A DNA stretch of 64,000 nucleotides from Diogma glabrata (Eukaryota > Arthropoda > Insecta > Diptera > Cylindrotomidae), in assembly GCA_963693315.1 (NCBI GenBank), contig OY856186.1, forward strand, positions 91,057,554 to 91,121,553. Reading direction: 5' to 3'. Below are positions 24,375 through 36,252 of this stretch, piece by piece. Within the stretch, counting starts at the first letter, position 1. Each line of letters begins with the position of its first letter. A program made the translations under genes and the position numbers. Under the pieces are notes generated by a model. That model saw only the letters and a program-made list of their open reading frames with translations. It had not been told where the DNA came from and made no database searches.

Positions 24375-26700
24375 GGCTAAATTGTAGAGAAAATTCGAAA
24401 ACCTGCATTGACCTGCAGTCAAGTCAAGCATGGATCCAAAATATTTAAAGGATTCAATTGCCTCAATTTTTTCATCGCCGCACATAAAATCTTTCTCCAC
24501 AACCTCTATTGAACATTCATATATTTGGTTTTATCGTAGTTAATTCGCAGACCAGTTTTTCTAGAGTCTCTCTCAAAAGACTTGAAAGTCTCACTCATAA
24601 CAGCCTCACTTCGGCTGAGGATGACAACATCATCAGCGTAAGCGATCATCTGTACTGAGTTTATTAACAAGATATTGTTGTTGATCGGTAGATTCTTTTG
24701 ACGACACACATATTCCAAGGCTAGATAAAGAGTAGAGGAGAGATAGCATCACCTTGTCTTAACCCGGAGTCGACTTTAAAAAACTTTGATATTTCGTTTT
24801 CTACTCGTATACAGCATTGAGGGTTTTGTCATATTGCATAGTGATAATAATTTACCAGGAATTCCCATTGACACAAGAGCAGACCAAAGAGTCTCTCGTT
24901 CGAGAGAGTCGTGGGCCTGCATGAAAACAATGAAGAGTTGGTACACAGGTATGTTGATCTCTCGAAACTTTTCCAAAGTCATCCTTATCGAGAAAAGTGC
25001 ATCGGTGGTACCTCGGTCTTGCCGGAAGCCACACTGATATTCTCCAAACAGTTGTTCAGCAAAAAGATTGATTTTGGCTAGCAAATTGTATGAAAATATC
25101 TTAAATGCTGAGCATAGTAAAGCGATTCCCCTGTTCTTTGCACATTGTAAACGATTGCCTTTTTTATAGAATGGTATCAGCATAGCTGAGTTCCTGTCCT
25201 GTGGCTTGATTTCAGTTTAGCAGATCATTTGAACAAGCTCAAACAATCTTAGGGATAGAGTTTCACCACCATGTTCAATCATTTCGGATGTTATATCGTC
25301 GTTACTAGGTGCTTTATTGCATTTTAATTTTGACGGCGCCGCATCGAATTCCTCTTGGGTTGGTTCGTCTCCATGTGCCTTTGACGCACGAATAAGCCTT
25401 GCTCGTCGCTCGACTTGTTGCTAGTCATTTAAGTTGAAAAGATTCTCAAAATAAACGGTCCAAGTAAAGTATATAAAATATTTTTAAGGTCTACTTGTAC
25501 CTCCCCATCTTCGTTTTGTATAGCAGTCGATCTAGTTTGAGGTTCTTTCTTTAACGTTTCAACCTGTTGAAAGAAGTTACGCGATTGATGTTCCTTACTT
25601 TCAATCTCCTCACACTTTCTCTTCCACCATGCTCTCTTCATTCGTCTACATAGTTTTGTAACGGCTTGTCTTGCCAGTTTATAGTTCTCCTTCGTAGACC
25701 TGGTGCTGCGTCCTTGTAGACATTTCAGATAGCAACCTCTTATGTATTGAATAGCGTCAAGAAACGCTTGATCCATCCATGGCTTCTGGGAGTGGTTTAC
25801 TGGTCGTCCAAGTGTTCTCTTAGCAGCGCTTAAAACAGCATCTTTGAGCAAATACCATGACTTATCGACGTTTCCATTAATGGTTTCTGGTGTCTTCAAT
25901 GTTTCGGCACATATCTTTCTTTTGTTTCATCGTTCTTTAGAGATGAGATGCTAAAAGGTTTCCGTTGATTGCATTTTGAAATGCCTGGATTGGGAAAGGG
26001 GAAATTTATCGTAGCACATACAAGAAAGTGATCACTTTCAATGTACCTATAAAAGATCGCACATCCAGAACATTCGAATAGAAACGTGCTGTTACTAGCA
26101 CGTGATCAATTTGATCTCGAGTGTTTCCATTCGGTGAGATCCAAGTCTGCTTATGAATCGATGGGTGCGGAAAGAAAGTACTGGCAATTCTCAAATTATT
26201 TGATTGACAGTCATTCTCTCACCGTTATCATTCGAATTCAACTGCAGACTGTTGGGGCCCACCACATTTCCATAAGAGATATCTCTTCCAACCTGTCCAT
26301 TAAAGTCACCAAGAACCATAATGAAGTCGCGTGCAGGTGTTTGTTTCATAATCTCTTCCAGTGCTATGTAGAAAGTATCCTTTTTGTCGACGGTCTTAGC
26401 TTCAGTAAGATGCATGCACAACAGTAAGAGAAATATTGTTGTATGTACCGCGTACCTGTAGGTAGCAGATCCACTCATTGACCGGGATGAATTTTTTTAT
26501 GGCTTCTTGTATGCGTGCCCCAACAAGAAAAGCCAGTTCTAAATTCTTTTCGAGAAGGATGACTCCTACAGTATAAAGTAAAGTAAGCAAAATTCTGTTT
26601 CTTTTGTCTGGGTCTATTATTATTTTCTGATTTCCAAATTTAACAAATAATTTTTTTTCCGGGATTAGAGTGTTCACCTTAGGCCCAACCCAAATCGTCG
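24375..26700 (-). pseudogene. RTE-clade non-LTR retrotransposon (EN-RT), decayed and 3'-truncated
   Basis: The endonuclease is seen in 26191-26677 and 26006-26194: FIPVNEWICYLQVRGTYNN, IMVLGDFNGQVGRD (GDFN motif), then HKQTWISPNGNTRDQIDHVL. RT follows in 25429-25899 (linker), 24776-25183 (LIPFYKKGN, QCGFRQDRGTTDALF, FIVFMQAHDSLERETLW) and 24506-24718 (MIAYADDVVILSRSEA, catalytic YADD intact). The motif A position, usually F-x-D-F-x-A-F/Y-D, reads FIVFMQAHD, so a catalytic Asp is lost. The frame is broken several times. Coding similarity stops just after FKYFGSML near 24,400, so the C-terminus and 3' UTR are missing. This wording of EN and RT fits insect RTE elements. Confidence 0.85.
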
Positions 26701-27000
26701 TGAATGGAACCGTTCTGCAACCTTAAGTTACCAGAAACAACCTTTTCACACGTTTATATAGCGAGCCGCTTGATCCAAAACAGACGCCCGCTCCAAGCCG
26801 CCCCTAATATGGAGAACAGACTCTTGGGTCGCATTGGTTTTAAGGCGCCAATCTGCCGTGATGTAGCGTCATTGGCTAAGCAGTTTTTACTCTGCTTGTC
26901 GCCGATACGCCAACCTAATCCTTTCATCATTAACCAGGCAGCACGGCGTGGACGTCGAATTTCGGATTTCACTACCCCCTTTTCATTAGGTTGTAGTTAA
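26700..27000 (-). other. GC-richer segment with promoter-like motifs between two retroelements
   Basis: Base composition rises sharply above the neighbours. The minus strand has two CCAAT motifs (about 26,835 and 26,872) and TATATAAACG near 26,755, about 60-80 nt before the first readable endonuclease residues. It could be the 5' UTR/promoter of the RTE element or an unrelated insert. Open frames on both strands (98 and 72 codons) have no recognised motif. Confidence 0.4.
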
Positions 27001-28560
27001 CATATTTTTCAAATATCTTAGCTAAAACCAACAGAATTGGAATTGGTTTATAATTGTTAGTGTCAATTTAACTGCCCTTTTTGAATACGGGTTGAACACT
27101 AACCAACTTCCAAGACTCGGGGAATATTCTTGTTTTCTAAGATAAATAGAAAATTTTGGTTAGAATTGGAGCTAATTGTCTAGCAAAGTTTTTTAGAATA
27201 TAATGGGAGGAATACCATAGGGGCCGACGGATTTGTCGATATTGAGGGATAAAAGCATTTTACGTATGATATTAATCCGAAAAATAATTGGCTTCATTTT
27301 GATTTCAGTTGGGGAATGAGTGTAAGAGAATGAAGAGGCTCAGTTATGTTAGAGTTTCTTGCGAAAATGCGACCCAAAAGATCCGCCTTTTTCTTTGACT
27401 CACTCACTGGAATGTCATTTAATACTTAGGTTGGAATAGATGATCGTGTGAAATTGCGCTGCACTGATTTAACTGCCTGAAAGAAATTACGACAGCCAGA
27501 TGGATATTCGGCGAATTTGTCTGCTTTGCCTTTGATAAATGCGTTTTTGTCTGAATCTAATTTAAATTTACTCAAATTTCTTGTTTTTTTATAGGCACTA
27601 ATTGTTTCTGGAGTTTTATTTGAGTTATAGGCGTGAAATGCTTTCCGTTTATTTGTCACCGCCTCATCAACCGCCTAATCGATTTGGAATAAACCGTCGC
27701 ATTCCATCTTTTATAAATTCAGTGACTCTTAGTGCTGATGTGCTAGGATCCTGCTCAATACAACAAACATGTTTCCATGATATTTCGTCATAATAATTAT
27801 CCAGTTTCTTAGAACTGCCCAATTAGCGTGTCTATAACTCCAAACGCGACGAGGGATGGCTTTATTTAGATTTGGTGATGTGAATTGTGGCTGTGGTGGT
27901 GGTGTGTGTACTGTGGCTGATATTAACAGATTGTCCGAGGATCCGAGGGGCTGATCAATATTTGTATGCGTTGTTTATGGCTCGTTTGTCAAAAATAAGT
28001 CCAACAAATTGTTGTTATGATTAATATTATCTGATATTCTCATTGGATGCTCTATCATTTGGGTTAAACCGTGAAAGTCTACCTCTAACAGTTCCACTTG
28101 TCTTCCAACGTCGTCGATGCGGGATGAGTATTTCAACCACTCTGCATTATGTATATTGAAATCGCCAAGAATGACCAGTCTTGCTTTGGGATATAATTTT
28201 CAATAATTTTATCAAGATTGGATGATAATTTTTCGAAAAAGGAACAACCTAAGGGGAGTTATGGTTATGGTGCTTAGAGTTCAACTCGTAAGCCTTGATT
28301 CTCATACAAGGACTTGAATCTCGCACAAATACACAAGCACCGTGTTTGTTATAAAAGAAATGCTCCAATTCATAATCAGGCAGTAGGTATTTATTGAGAT
28401 TCGGCTTCGATACTTTGCCACTGACAATTGTTTCGGTAAGATACAATATGTCAGGTTTCTTGCTTTCAAGGTATTGATGAATCTCATTCAAATTGGAATT
28501 AAGGCCTCTTATCTTGATGAAATCTATTCTGATATGTTGCTTATTTTATTACTGCTTTCA
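27000..28560 (-). pseudogene. Jockey/CR1-like non-LTR retrotransposon, EN and RT start
   Basis: The endonuclease N-terminus is seen at about 28,530-28,250 (IDFIKIRGLNSN, then ILYLTETIVSG and GACVFVRDSSP). The linker is at 27,426-27,659 (GCRNFFQAVKSVQRNF). RT start motifs (GP-GIPPII and GSWKLV-QP-FKKG-like readings) are at about 27,230-27,000. Frameshifts are frequent. It stops at about 27,000 where the GC-richer segment begins. 28,560-28,886 upstream is AT-rich with a short GCAGGATTGTATGAAGC-like repetition. Confidence 0.75.
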
Positions 28561-29593
28561 TCGCGTTGCGACAGAGATTTTCCCTTTGACATTGGTGGTC
28601 CTGTGAGTGAAATTTGACCAGTCCTAAACTTTCACGTTGTATAGTACACATAAAAATTAGAGTGCCTCTGTTACAAAACAATGACAACAGTTATTATGCA
28701 ACCGTAGCAAATCGTAAAAAGAAATACAAAAAACTAATTGACTATATTTTTAAAAGAAATTAATATATAAATTAAAAGGAGCAGGATTGTATTGATCGAA
28801 TACGGATTGTATGAAGCAGGATTGCAGGAGTAGCAGGATTGTATGAAGCGAATAATATAAAAATGATTTACATATTTGATTAAGTTTGTTATGCACGCCA
28901 TATTACGTGATAGTTAACAGGTAGCATTTATAAGAAAACCTACAATCAACTCCAGAACAAACTTAAGTTCTGTATAGGTGGGTTGACAGGAAATTAGATT
29001 TTTGTAGTTTACGGCCCCGGCTCACTAACAGTAAAAACTAAATTCCTACTCAACCACCACCCTCTTCCATTTTCCATTTTTCTTCCTGTAAAAGCATCAA
29101 GGTTATAATAGTTTTTGTCATTTAATTCTCTTTAAAACGTTTCGAATTTGACTTGTTTTCTTTTGTTTTATCTTTTTGCTTAAATAAAACAAAATGGAAG
29201 AGTTCATGCAATCAACAAACAAACACTATTGTTTATTTTATTTAAAAGAATATAAATAACGGATATTTTTCAATTTATGGTTGAGTTGTAATATTGATTT
29301 CAACGAGAAATCTCGTTCGGAAATCTTGTTAATATTTCAAATAAATTAAACTCAAAATTATTCATTCGGGTTTTATAATTATAAGCATAAAATTCAAATT
29401 TAGAAAAAAATCGGGATTTTACATTTGAAAATTCGGGATTGAATTTAAAGTGTAAATAAACCTCAAACAGTTCATTCGCGGATGCAGACGCGTATATTTA
29501 GAACTATCTTATTACTGAGTTTTGTTTAGTTAAACTTTGACTGTAACAGCAAAAAAATAATAAACCGAAATAAAACGTGATGAAAGTTTTTTT

Positions 29594-30577
29594 TCTACTT
29601 CAAGCTATGAAAATGTCATTTAAATATATATCGAATATTTGAAATTGCGAATTTGATTTACTGTTTCTGTTGTTGTTTAGGTTGCTGTGTTTATTTTTGT
29701 CAATATCGCAGTATTTTGAAGGGATTGAATATTATGAATATTTTGATCGAATCGAATCGAAACTAATCATTATATCAATTGTGAGTAATTAATTAAATAA
29801 ACTAATAATGAGTGTGTTTTTTTTCTATATCGGAGAAATCGGAGCGATAAAATAAAATTTGTATCAGATATATCGTATAATTTTTTCCTCCGATAATTAA
29901 CTGTCAGATATAAAATATATTCTCTGAGTTCTCTTCCGAAAAAAAAAATTTATTAAATATATAAATAAATTTTATTAAAAAATTTATTTGTATTTGTTTT
30001 AATTGAAACTTTACCTACAATTTTTTTAAATTTATACTTTAAACGATGACTTCCAGTCGGTAAAAAAATATCTGTAATATCTGTAAAAGTTTTTAGAGAA
30101 AATATATGAACTATTTTCATTATTCATATTGTCAAATTCATCTACTAAAAACTTACAAAACGACATAGCTAAATTTGACAGTGGAAAAAATAAATAAGAT
30201 TGTATTTATATATAGCATTTTTACCAGTGTAAAATAATGTTATTATTGTGGTCGCCTGTTATTATTTCATCTGTAGGCGAACACAATAATAATATTATTT
30301 TACACTGGTAAAAATGCTATGTATAAATACAATCTTGTTTATTTTTTACACAATCAAATTTAGATATGTCGTTTTGTAAGTTTTTAGTAGATGAATTTGT
30401 AAGTGTTATCATTTATATTTACAAGCGTAGAAAAATTAGCGTTTTATTCGCGTGGTAAAAACGTTTTTGCGTTCCTGAACTTATTCCACACGACGCTATC
30501 GCGTCTCGTGGACAAACCGTTCAGTGACGCAAAGAGAGACGTTTTCACCACTTGTATAAAAATCTACTATTTGTAAG
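29594..30577. mobile_element. Insertion in the 5' LTR, absent from the 3' LTR
   Basis: The 3' LTR runs directly from GATGAAAGTTTTTTT to CGTCCGTTATGTTAAG, while this copy has about 0.98 kb in between. The insert includes the foldback at 30,137-30,400 and a hairpin of CGACGC/GCGTC type near 30,491-30,513. No coding region and no clear target duplication were found. Its boundaries are approximate because they fall in a T run. Confidence 0.6.
30137..30400. repeat. Foldback (MITE-like) with ~125-bp arms
   Basis: The left arm starts AAATTCATCTACTAAAAACT and is mirrored at the right by AGTTTTTAGTAGATGAATTT. The arms meet around TTATTATTTCATCTGT near 30,270. Shared blocks include ACTGGTAAAAATGCTAT and AATACAATCTT. 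Arms are imperfect, with a few substitutions and small gaps. Confidence 0.8.
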
Positions 30578-31261
30578 TCGTTCGTTATGTTAAGTATTGA
30601 GATCGAAAAATACGAAGTTTTAAGCTTATAAGTTATTTAACCTTTTTTTATATTAATTTAACTATGATTTTTCGTATGCTTTCGAAAATTAAATTATAAT
30701 AACTATATTTAAGAAAAAGAAAAAGGAAAAAAATTTGAATAAAAAGAAGATTAGAAAAAATAATATATGTGATTTATTGAAAATAAAGTGTTTATATTCT
30801 GATTTATTGAAAATAAAGCATACCTTCTGCAGAGGGTGATGAAAAATAATTAGGGAAAATAAGATTACAGTATCGAGATTTTTAAAACATACGGATCCGA
30901 ATAATATAGAGTTTGTTTTGTTTTATTCGCTCATCAATTACCATTATTAGAAAAAAAAAACATTTTTGTAAGAATAAAATATGTAAATATACAAGATCGT
31001 GTAGAATTAGCCAATGAACTAGGAATAAGCAATATACAACAGTGAAGTCTACACTCAACATATAAGTTAAGTTTATTTTTATATTTCTATTTATTTAATT
31101 CTTTAATTTCTTTAAATGTATTAGACCATCATGGTCTTTCAAATTATTAAAATATTAGTGTAATTAGAGATGTTTTCTTGGTGGAGTCCACGCATAATGC
31201 GTACATTCGTTTATATTTAAAATTAGTAAGATTCCCTTTGATAAATAGATACCGTGGGTAT

Positions 31262-32430
31262 CTTAGATTATAAAATACACAGGATAATATAGAGTAGTGT
31301 AGATAAACATAAAGTTGTGTGCGAATTTAACGTGATAGTATTTGTATTAAAAAGACACAGTAGCCTTAAAATCTAAAAATATCATTAAGGTTTTCCGTAT
31401 CTTGACCAAACATACCTATACATACTAAGAGTAAGACTAAGACTAAGACTAAGACTAAGGCTAAGACTACTAAGAACATACAAAGAAATAACATACTTAT
31501 GTATAGTAGAATTTGTTTGACAGCGAATTTTTGACAGAAAGGACGCAGCAAGAGATAAAAGATGAGACAAAAAGTAAAACAAGGATCTATTATTTATTTT
31601 GGGATAAATTTGTTTTCAAAACAATTATATTAGTTAAATTTCTGCTCCTAACTCGTACCATTTGTTTGTTGTGATATTTGTTTACATATGCGTCGTTATT
31701 TTTATTATAATTATTTTTAATTATCAAAATTTGGTTATATTACCTACAAAATCATTAATATTTTTACTAATTTTTGGTTTTTGATTATAATTGTTTAAAT
31801 TTCAATAGTAATTTTTTAATTTTATGTGTTTTTTTGTCCATTTCAATAGGAACCCGACAGTTTTTTTAATATTTTAATTCGACACACTGAATTTCGCACA
31901 ATATGTGCAGAACAACCAATTTTTGTATTCGCTGGTATAAAATTCTACTATATAGATGTTGCTCAAACTTATTTACTTTTATTTTATTTTTCTCAAAAGT
32001 ATTTTGATTTAAATAAAACTGATAATATTAAAATAAAAAATTTGATCCTTAATTTTATCATGTACGCTTTGGTTTTGTTTTCATTTAAACTAAATTTAAA
32101 GTGAAATGGATAGTGTTTATTGTTTTACTGTTTCTGGATTTGTTTCAATTTAGAATGAAATCAAATGAAATATATTTTGTTTTGCAGTTACTTCTTTCTG
32201 GCAATAGAAGAATAATAATTTTTTTTCTCTATAAATGGAAAGAGATAAAAATGCTGCATGGGATCCTGTATTTTTGTGTTTATTTTTACAGGAGCCTTTT
32301 CTTTTGTAGAAAGTATTTTCAATATGAAATTTGAATTTAAAAGATAGCTTCAATTTTTTTTTACAGTTTTATAGTGTACATATACAAAATATATAAAATA
32401 TTACTTGTCCTGTATATTTTATAATCTAAG
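31262..32430. mobile_element. Non-autonomous DNA transposon in the 5' LTR, 8-bp target duplication
   Basis: TIRs are CTTAGATTATAAAATACACA (31,262) and its near-perfect inverse ending at 32,430. GTGGGTAT (31,254-31,261) and GTAGGTAT (32,431-32,438) flank it. The empty site is preserved in the other LTR (near 42,015-42,025), which confirms the insertion. An 8-bp duplication fits hAT or P-type families. The interior is AT-rich with no transposase. Confidence 0.85.
31426..31472. repeat. (AAGACT)n hexanucleotide repeat
   Basis: About seven imperfect copies of AAGACT inside the 31,262-32,430 insertion. It is not the insect telomere repeat TTAGG. Confidence 0.8.
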
Positions 32431-32470
32431 GTAGGTATCTATTCTATTAGTGGAAAGTCCTACGTTTAAC

Positions 32471-32488
32471 TGGCGCCGAAACAGGGAC
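32471..32488 (+). other. Primer binding site of the LTR element (tRNA-Lys-like)
   Basis: TGGCGCCGAAACAGGGAC lies one base after the LTR end. It differs at two adjacent positions from the classic tRNA-Lys PBS TGGCGCCCGAACAGGGAC. Position and sequence together make this a convincing minus-strand primer site. Confidence 0.75.
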
Positions 32489-32596
32489 TGGTTATATAAG
32501 GGTAACCCATTATATAATATACAATAAAGTTTCATATTTTAATATTTTTTGATAATATTTCATATTTTGAATTTTTTGATATTTTTTTTGTATTTC

Positions 32597-35347
32597 TAAT
32601 CTATTGAACTACACGGTGACGGCTTCAATACAATGGTTTTAAAGATTTGTCTTCCAGAAATGACTTTTTTTACAATAGCTTTATACCGGTCCCCCAACAA
32701 ACGTAACCCAAACTTTTTTAATATACTGACAAAAATTATGGACGAGATTAGAGCAAAGTCCCCTAATTGTGAAGTTATCGTTACCGGTGACTTCAACGTC
32801 CACAACAAATCATGGTTGGAATTCTCCAAATCGACCGACGATGTTGACAATAGTGGAAAACTGGCAGAAATTTTTGCCGCATCTCAGGGCCTATTCCAAA
32901 TTGTAAAAAGCCCGACTTTCACTCCCCGTAATGGCGGTGATAATAGTTTTCTACTAGATCTCTATCTTACCACAATGCCAGATATAACGAGTGTCGATGT
33001 TGCGAAAGGTAGTATTGGAAATTCTGATCATTATTTAATCTCATCAGTTATCAAAACTGATTTACTTAAAACTACAGCTCCCAAACCCCGTAAAATATTT
33101 CACTACTCAAAAATGGATAAGAGTGGTCTTCAAAATTTTTTCCATGGTTTCCCTTTCGACCGTCATTGTTTTTACACTGACAATGTAAATGTTTCTGCTC
33201 AAAACTTTACAGAAACCATCCAATTTGCTATAAATAAATTTGTCCCTTTCTCCATAGTAAAACCCAAACAAAAATACTTGTATTCGAAAGCTGCCAAAAC
33301 GGCACTTAGAAACAAACGTAGATCATTTAATATTTGGATTCATAACAAAACTCCCACTAATCGATCCCAATATCTAAAGGCCAACAAAATATCTAATCAG
33401 ATTATCTCAAACGAAAAGTCTGAAATTGACAGAGCGAAAGCCTCAAAACTTACGTCTATGTCTGTTTCTGACAAGAGTTTCTACAGTGCCATTAATTCTT
33501 TAAATTCTGGTACAAAATTTTCTATTCCCCCTATTATTGATGGTGATTTAATCGTCAATGATCCCGCAAGAAAAGCGAACTTGTTCGCTAAACGCTTTGC
33601 TCTGAACTCCACTGTTTTGGAAACTCCTAAAGAAATACCCCAAATCCAGTCTTCAGGAGTTAATATGAATGAACTTCACTTCAAACCCAAAATAGTCGCT
33701 AAACTTTTAAAGGGGTTAAACATCAACAAAGCATCAGGAATGGACAATATTCCACCCATTATTTTAAAAACCTTTTCCAAAGAACTTGCACCAACTTTAA
33801 CTAAAATATTCTACCAATCCTACAAATCTGGTATATTTCCCTCGTGCTGGAAGTTGGCAAATGTCCAGCCCGTCCCCAAAAAGGGACCAAGATCCGATAT
33901 CTCAAATTATAGGCCAATAGCTTTACTATCGGTCCTATCCAAAGTCTATGAGCATTATATTAATACACATATTTCAAAATTTCTGGAAGAAAATCATTTA
34001 ATATCCGACAGCCAATACGGTTTTCGAAACAAAAGATCAACTACCGATCTATTAAACTATGTAGCGCATTGTTGGAACAGCATACTTGATAAAGGTTGTG
34101 AAACATACGTTATCGCTTTAGACATCTCCAAGGCATTCGATCGAGTCTGGCATGCCAACTTAATCAACAAGCTCGTTGCGTACGGTTTTCATCCCAATGT
34201 TGTGAAGCTGATTCAAAATTTTCTATCCGACCGATACATTTCGGTAACCTTAGACGGATATTCTTCTGAGTCTAAACTAATTAACGCTGGTGTACCCCAA
34301 GGCTCAGTATTGTCCCCAACCCTATTTTTGATTTATATCAACGAATTGTTGAAAATCACCAGCAACCCAATAAATAGTTTTGCAGATGATAGTACTCTGC
34401 ACAAGTCGTTCGAGCCCCTTCCTTCAAAAGGTAAAATGCACGAACGAATTAATCCTGCCCGGAGAGACGCTGCCATAAACGTGAACAAAGACCTGAATAA
34501 AGTCGCCGACTGGGGTGACCAAAACCTTGTCAATTTCAACTCCACCAAAACACAGCTGTTGATTGTTTCCAGATTAAAGACCGAGTTCCCCAAAGATATT
34601 TTATTTAGTATGTGTGATGAACTAATGGGTGAATGTAAAAACATTCGTTTATTGGGTGTCACAGTTTCAAATGACCTACTCTGGAACGATCATGTAATGG
34701 CGATGGCAAAAGCGCGTCTAAAAAACTCGGCCTCCTAAATAGATGCAAAAAATTTTTCACTCCATACCAATTGCTCCATGTTTATAAGTCCTATATTCGT
34801 CCCTGTATGGAGTACTGCTGTCAAGTTTGGGGTGCTGCCTCTGTTTCCATCTTGGCCCTCTTGGACTCTGTTCAAAAGCGAGCTATACGAATTGTAGGTG
34901 ATCGAACTTTGACATCACAACTTGATTCCCTACAACATCGTCGCACTGTTGCTGACCTCGTTGTTTTTTACAAATATCGTCATCAGCAGTGCTCAGATGA
35001 AATCAGCGGCATCATGCCTCAAACTTATTCTTACCCCCGTTCCACTCGGCAATCGGCTGCCGCAACCAGTGAAACGGTAAAGATCCCGCGCTGTCATACT
35101 GGCAGATCGCAGAGAGACTTCTTTGTCCGAACTGCGTACAAATGGAATAGTTTGCCGGAACACTTAGTCTCAGGTGGCTTCAACCCACAGATGTTTAAAA
35201 AAAGCGTTAATCTACACCTCAGAACGCCAGTTGTTGTGGGACCCAGGTCTAGACCTAGGTCTTAAAAGGTATTTATGTGTTGTTGTGACACATATTCTAA
35301 ACCCTATTACACAACACATTTTATTAAAAAAAAAAAAAAAAAAAAAT
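32597..35347 (+). mobile_element. Jockey/CR1-like non-LTR retrotransposon, 5'-truncated, with poly(A)
   Basis: The copy starts inside the endonuclease domain, carries the rest of ORF2, a short 3' UTR and a terminal A-run of about 20 (35,325-35,346). The 3' UTR contains GTTGTTGTGACACATATT and TACACAACACATTTTATT, also seen at 18,490-18,560 and 45,835-45,880 (both minus). It lies just downstream of the LTR element's primer site, inside that element. I could not identify a target duplication. Confidence 0.85.
32633..35265 (+). pseudogene. ORF2 (endonuclease-reverse transcriptase), one frameshift
   Basis: The first 701 codons are open. The EN C-terminal half has VIVTGDFNVHNKSW and GSIGNSDHYLI (the SDH motif). 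RT has NVQPVPKKGPRSDISNYRPI, QYGFRNKRSTTDLL, VIALDISKAFDRVW (first catalytic Asp), AGVPQGSVLSPTLFLIYINE and SFADDSTLH (intact FADD). The frame then ends at 34,738 because an A-run near 34,716-34,721 appears one base short. The next frame continues with YKSYIRPCMEYCCQVWGAAS and FFVRTAYKWNSLPEHL, the usual C-terminal motifs. The element lacks the start of EN and any ORF1. It is the best-preserved retrotransposon ORF in the window. The ATG at 32,633 is only the first Met in a frame already open upstream. Confidence 0.9.
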
Positions 35348-35558
35348 ATCCGCATATAACGATTTTTTTTGTTATTGTAATATGTTGGATGTTTTAATAC
35401 TTGTATTAATTTTGTAATACTTATAATTTTTCGATATTTTTGAATGATACGGTTAAATTTTGATAACGTTAATATACGTTCTTGATGTTTTGAATATTGT
35501 AATTTGTAATGATTTTGTTGCATCTATTGTTTGATATTTGATTAAATTTTTATATCAT

Positions 35559-36190
<632 letters not shown>

Positions 36191-36252
36191 TCGTTCAATA
36201 AGTCCGTAGGATAAGTAAGAAAAAAACAACATTTTGACAAAACTCGATTTTT

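Larger units (their letters stand above)
28887..32469 (+). mobile_element. 5' LTR of an LTR retrotransposon, enlarged by insertions
   Basis: It begins TGTTATGC and ends ACGTTTAA, one base before a primer-binding-site-like sequence. It aligns in blocks with 40,085-42,053: CCATATTACGTGAT, CAATCAACTCCAGAACAAAC, ACGGCCCCGGCTCACTAACA, TCGTTCGGAAATCTTGTTAA, TTCATTCGCGGATGCAGACG, AAAATACGAAGTTTTAAGC, AACTAGGAATAAGCAATATA and TAGACCATCATGGTCTTTC. Removing two insertions (about 29,594-30,577 and 31,262-32,430) leaves about 1.4 kb. The last A replaces the C expected for a canonical CA end and seen in the other copy. Confidence 0.75.

Noticed and set aside
26704..27000. 98-codon plus-strand frame as a host gene
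   Set aside because: No recognisable domain, opposite strand to the promoter-like motifs, and an equally long frame exists on the other strand.
31426..31472. Telomere-like hexamer repeat
   Set aside because: The unit is AAGACT/AGTCTT, not TTAGG or a known telomeric variant, and it is short and lies inside a transposon.
32101..32334. 77-codon hydrophobic frame in the 31,262-32,430 insertion as a small membrane protein
   Set aside because: AT-rich chance frame inside a non-autonomous DNA element, with no conserved motif.
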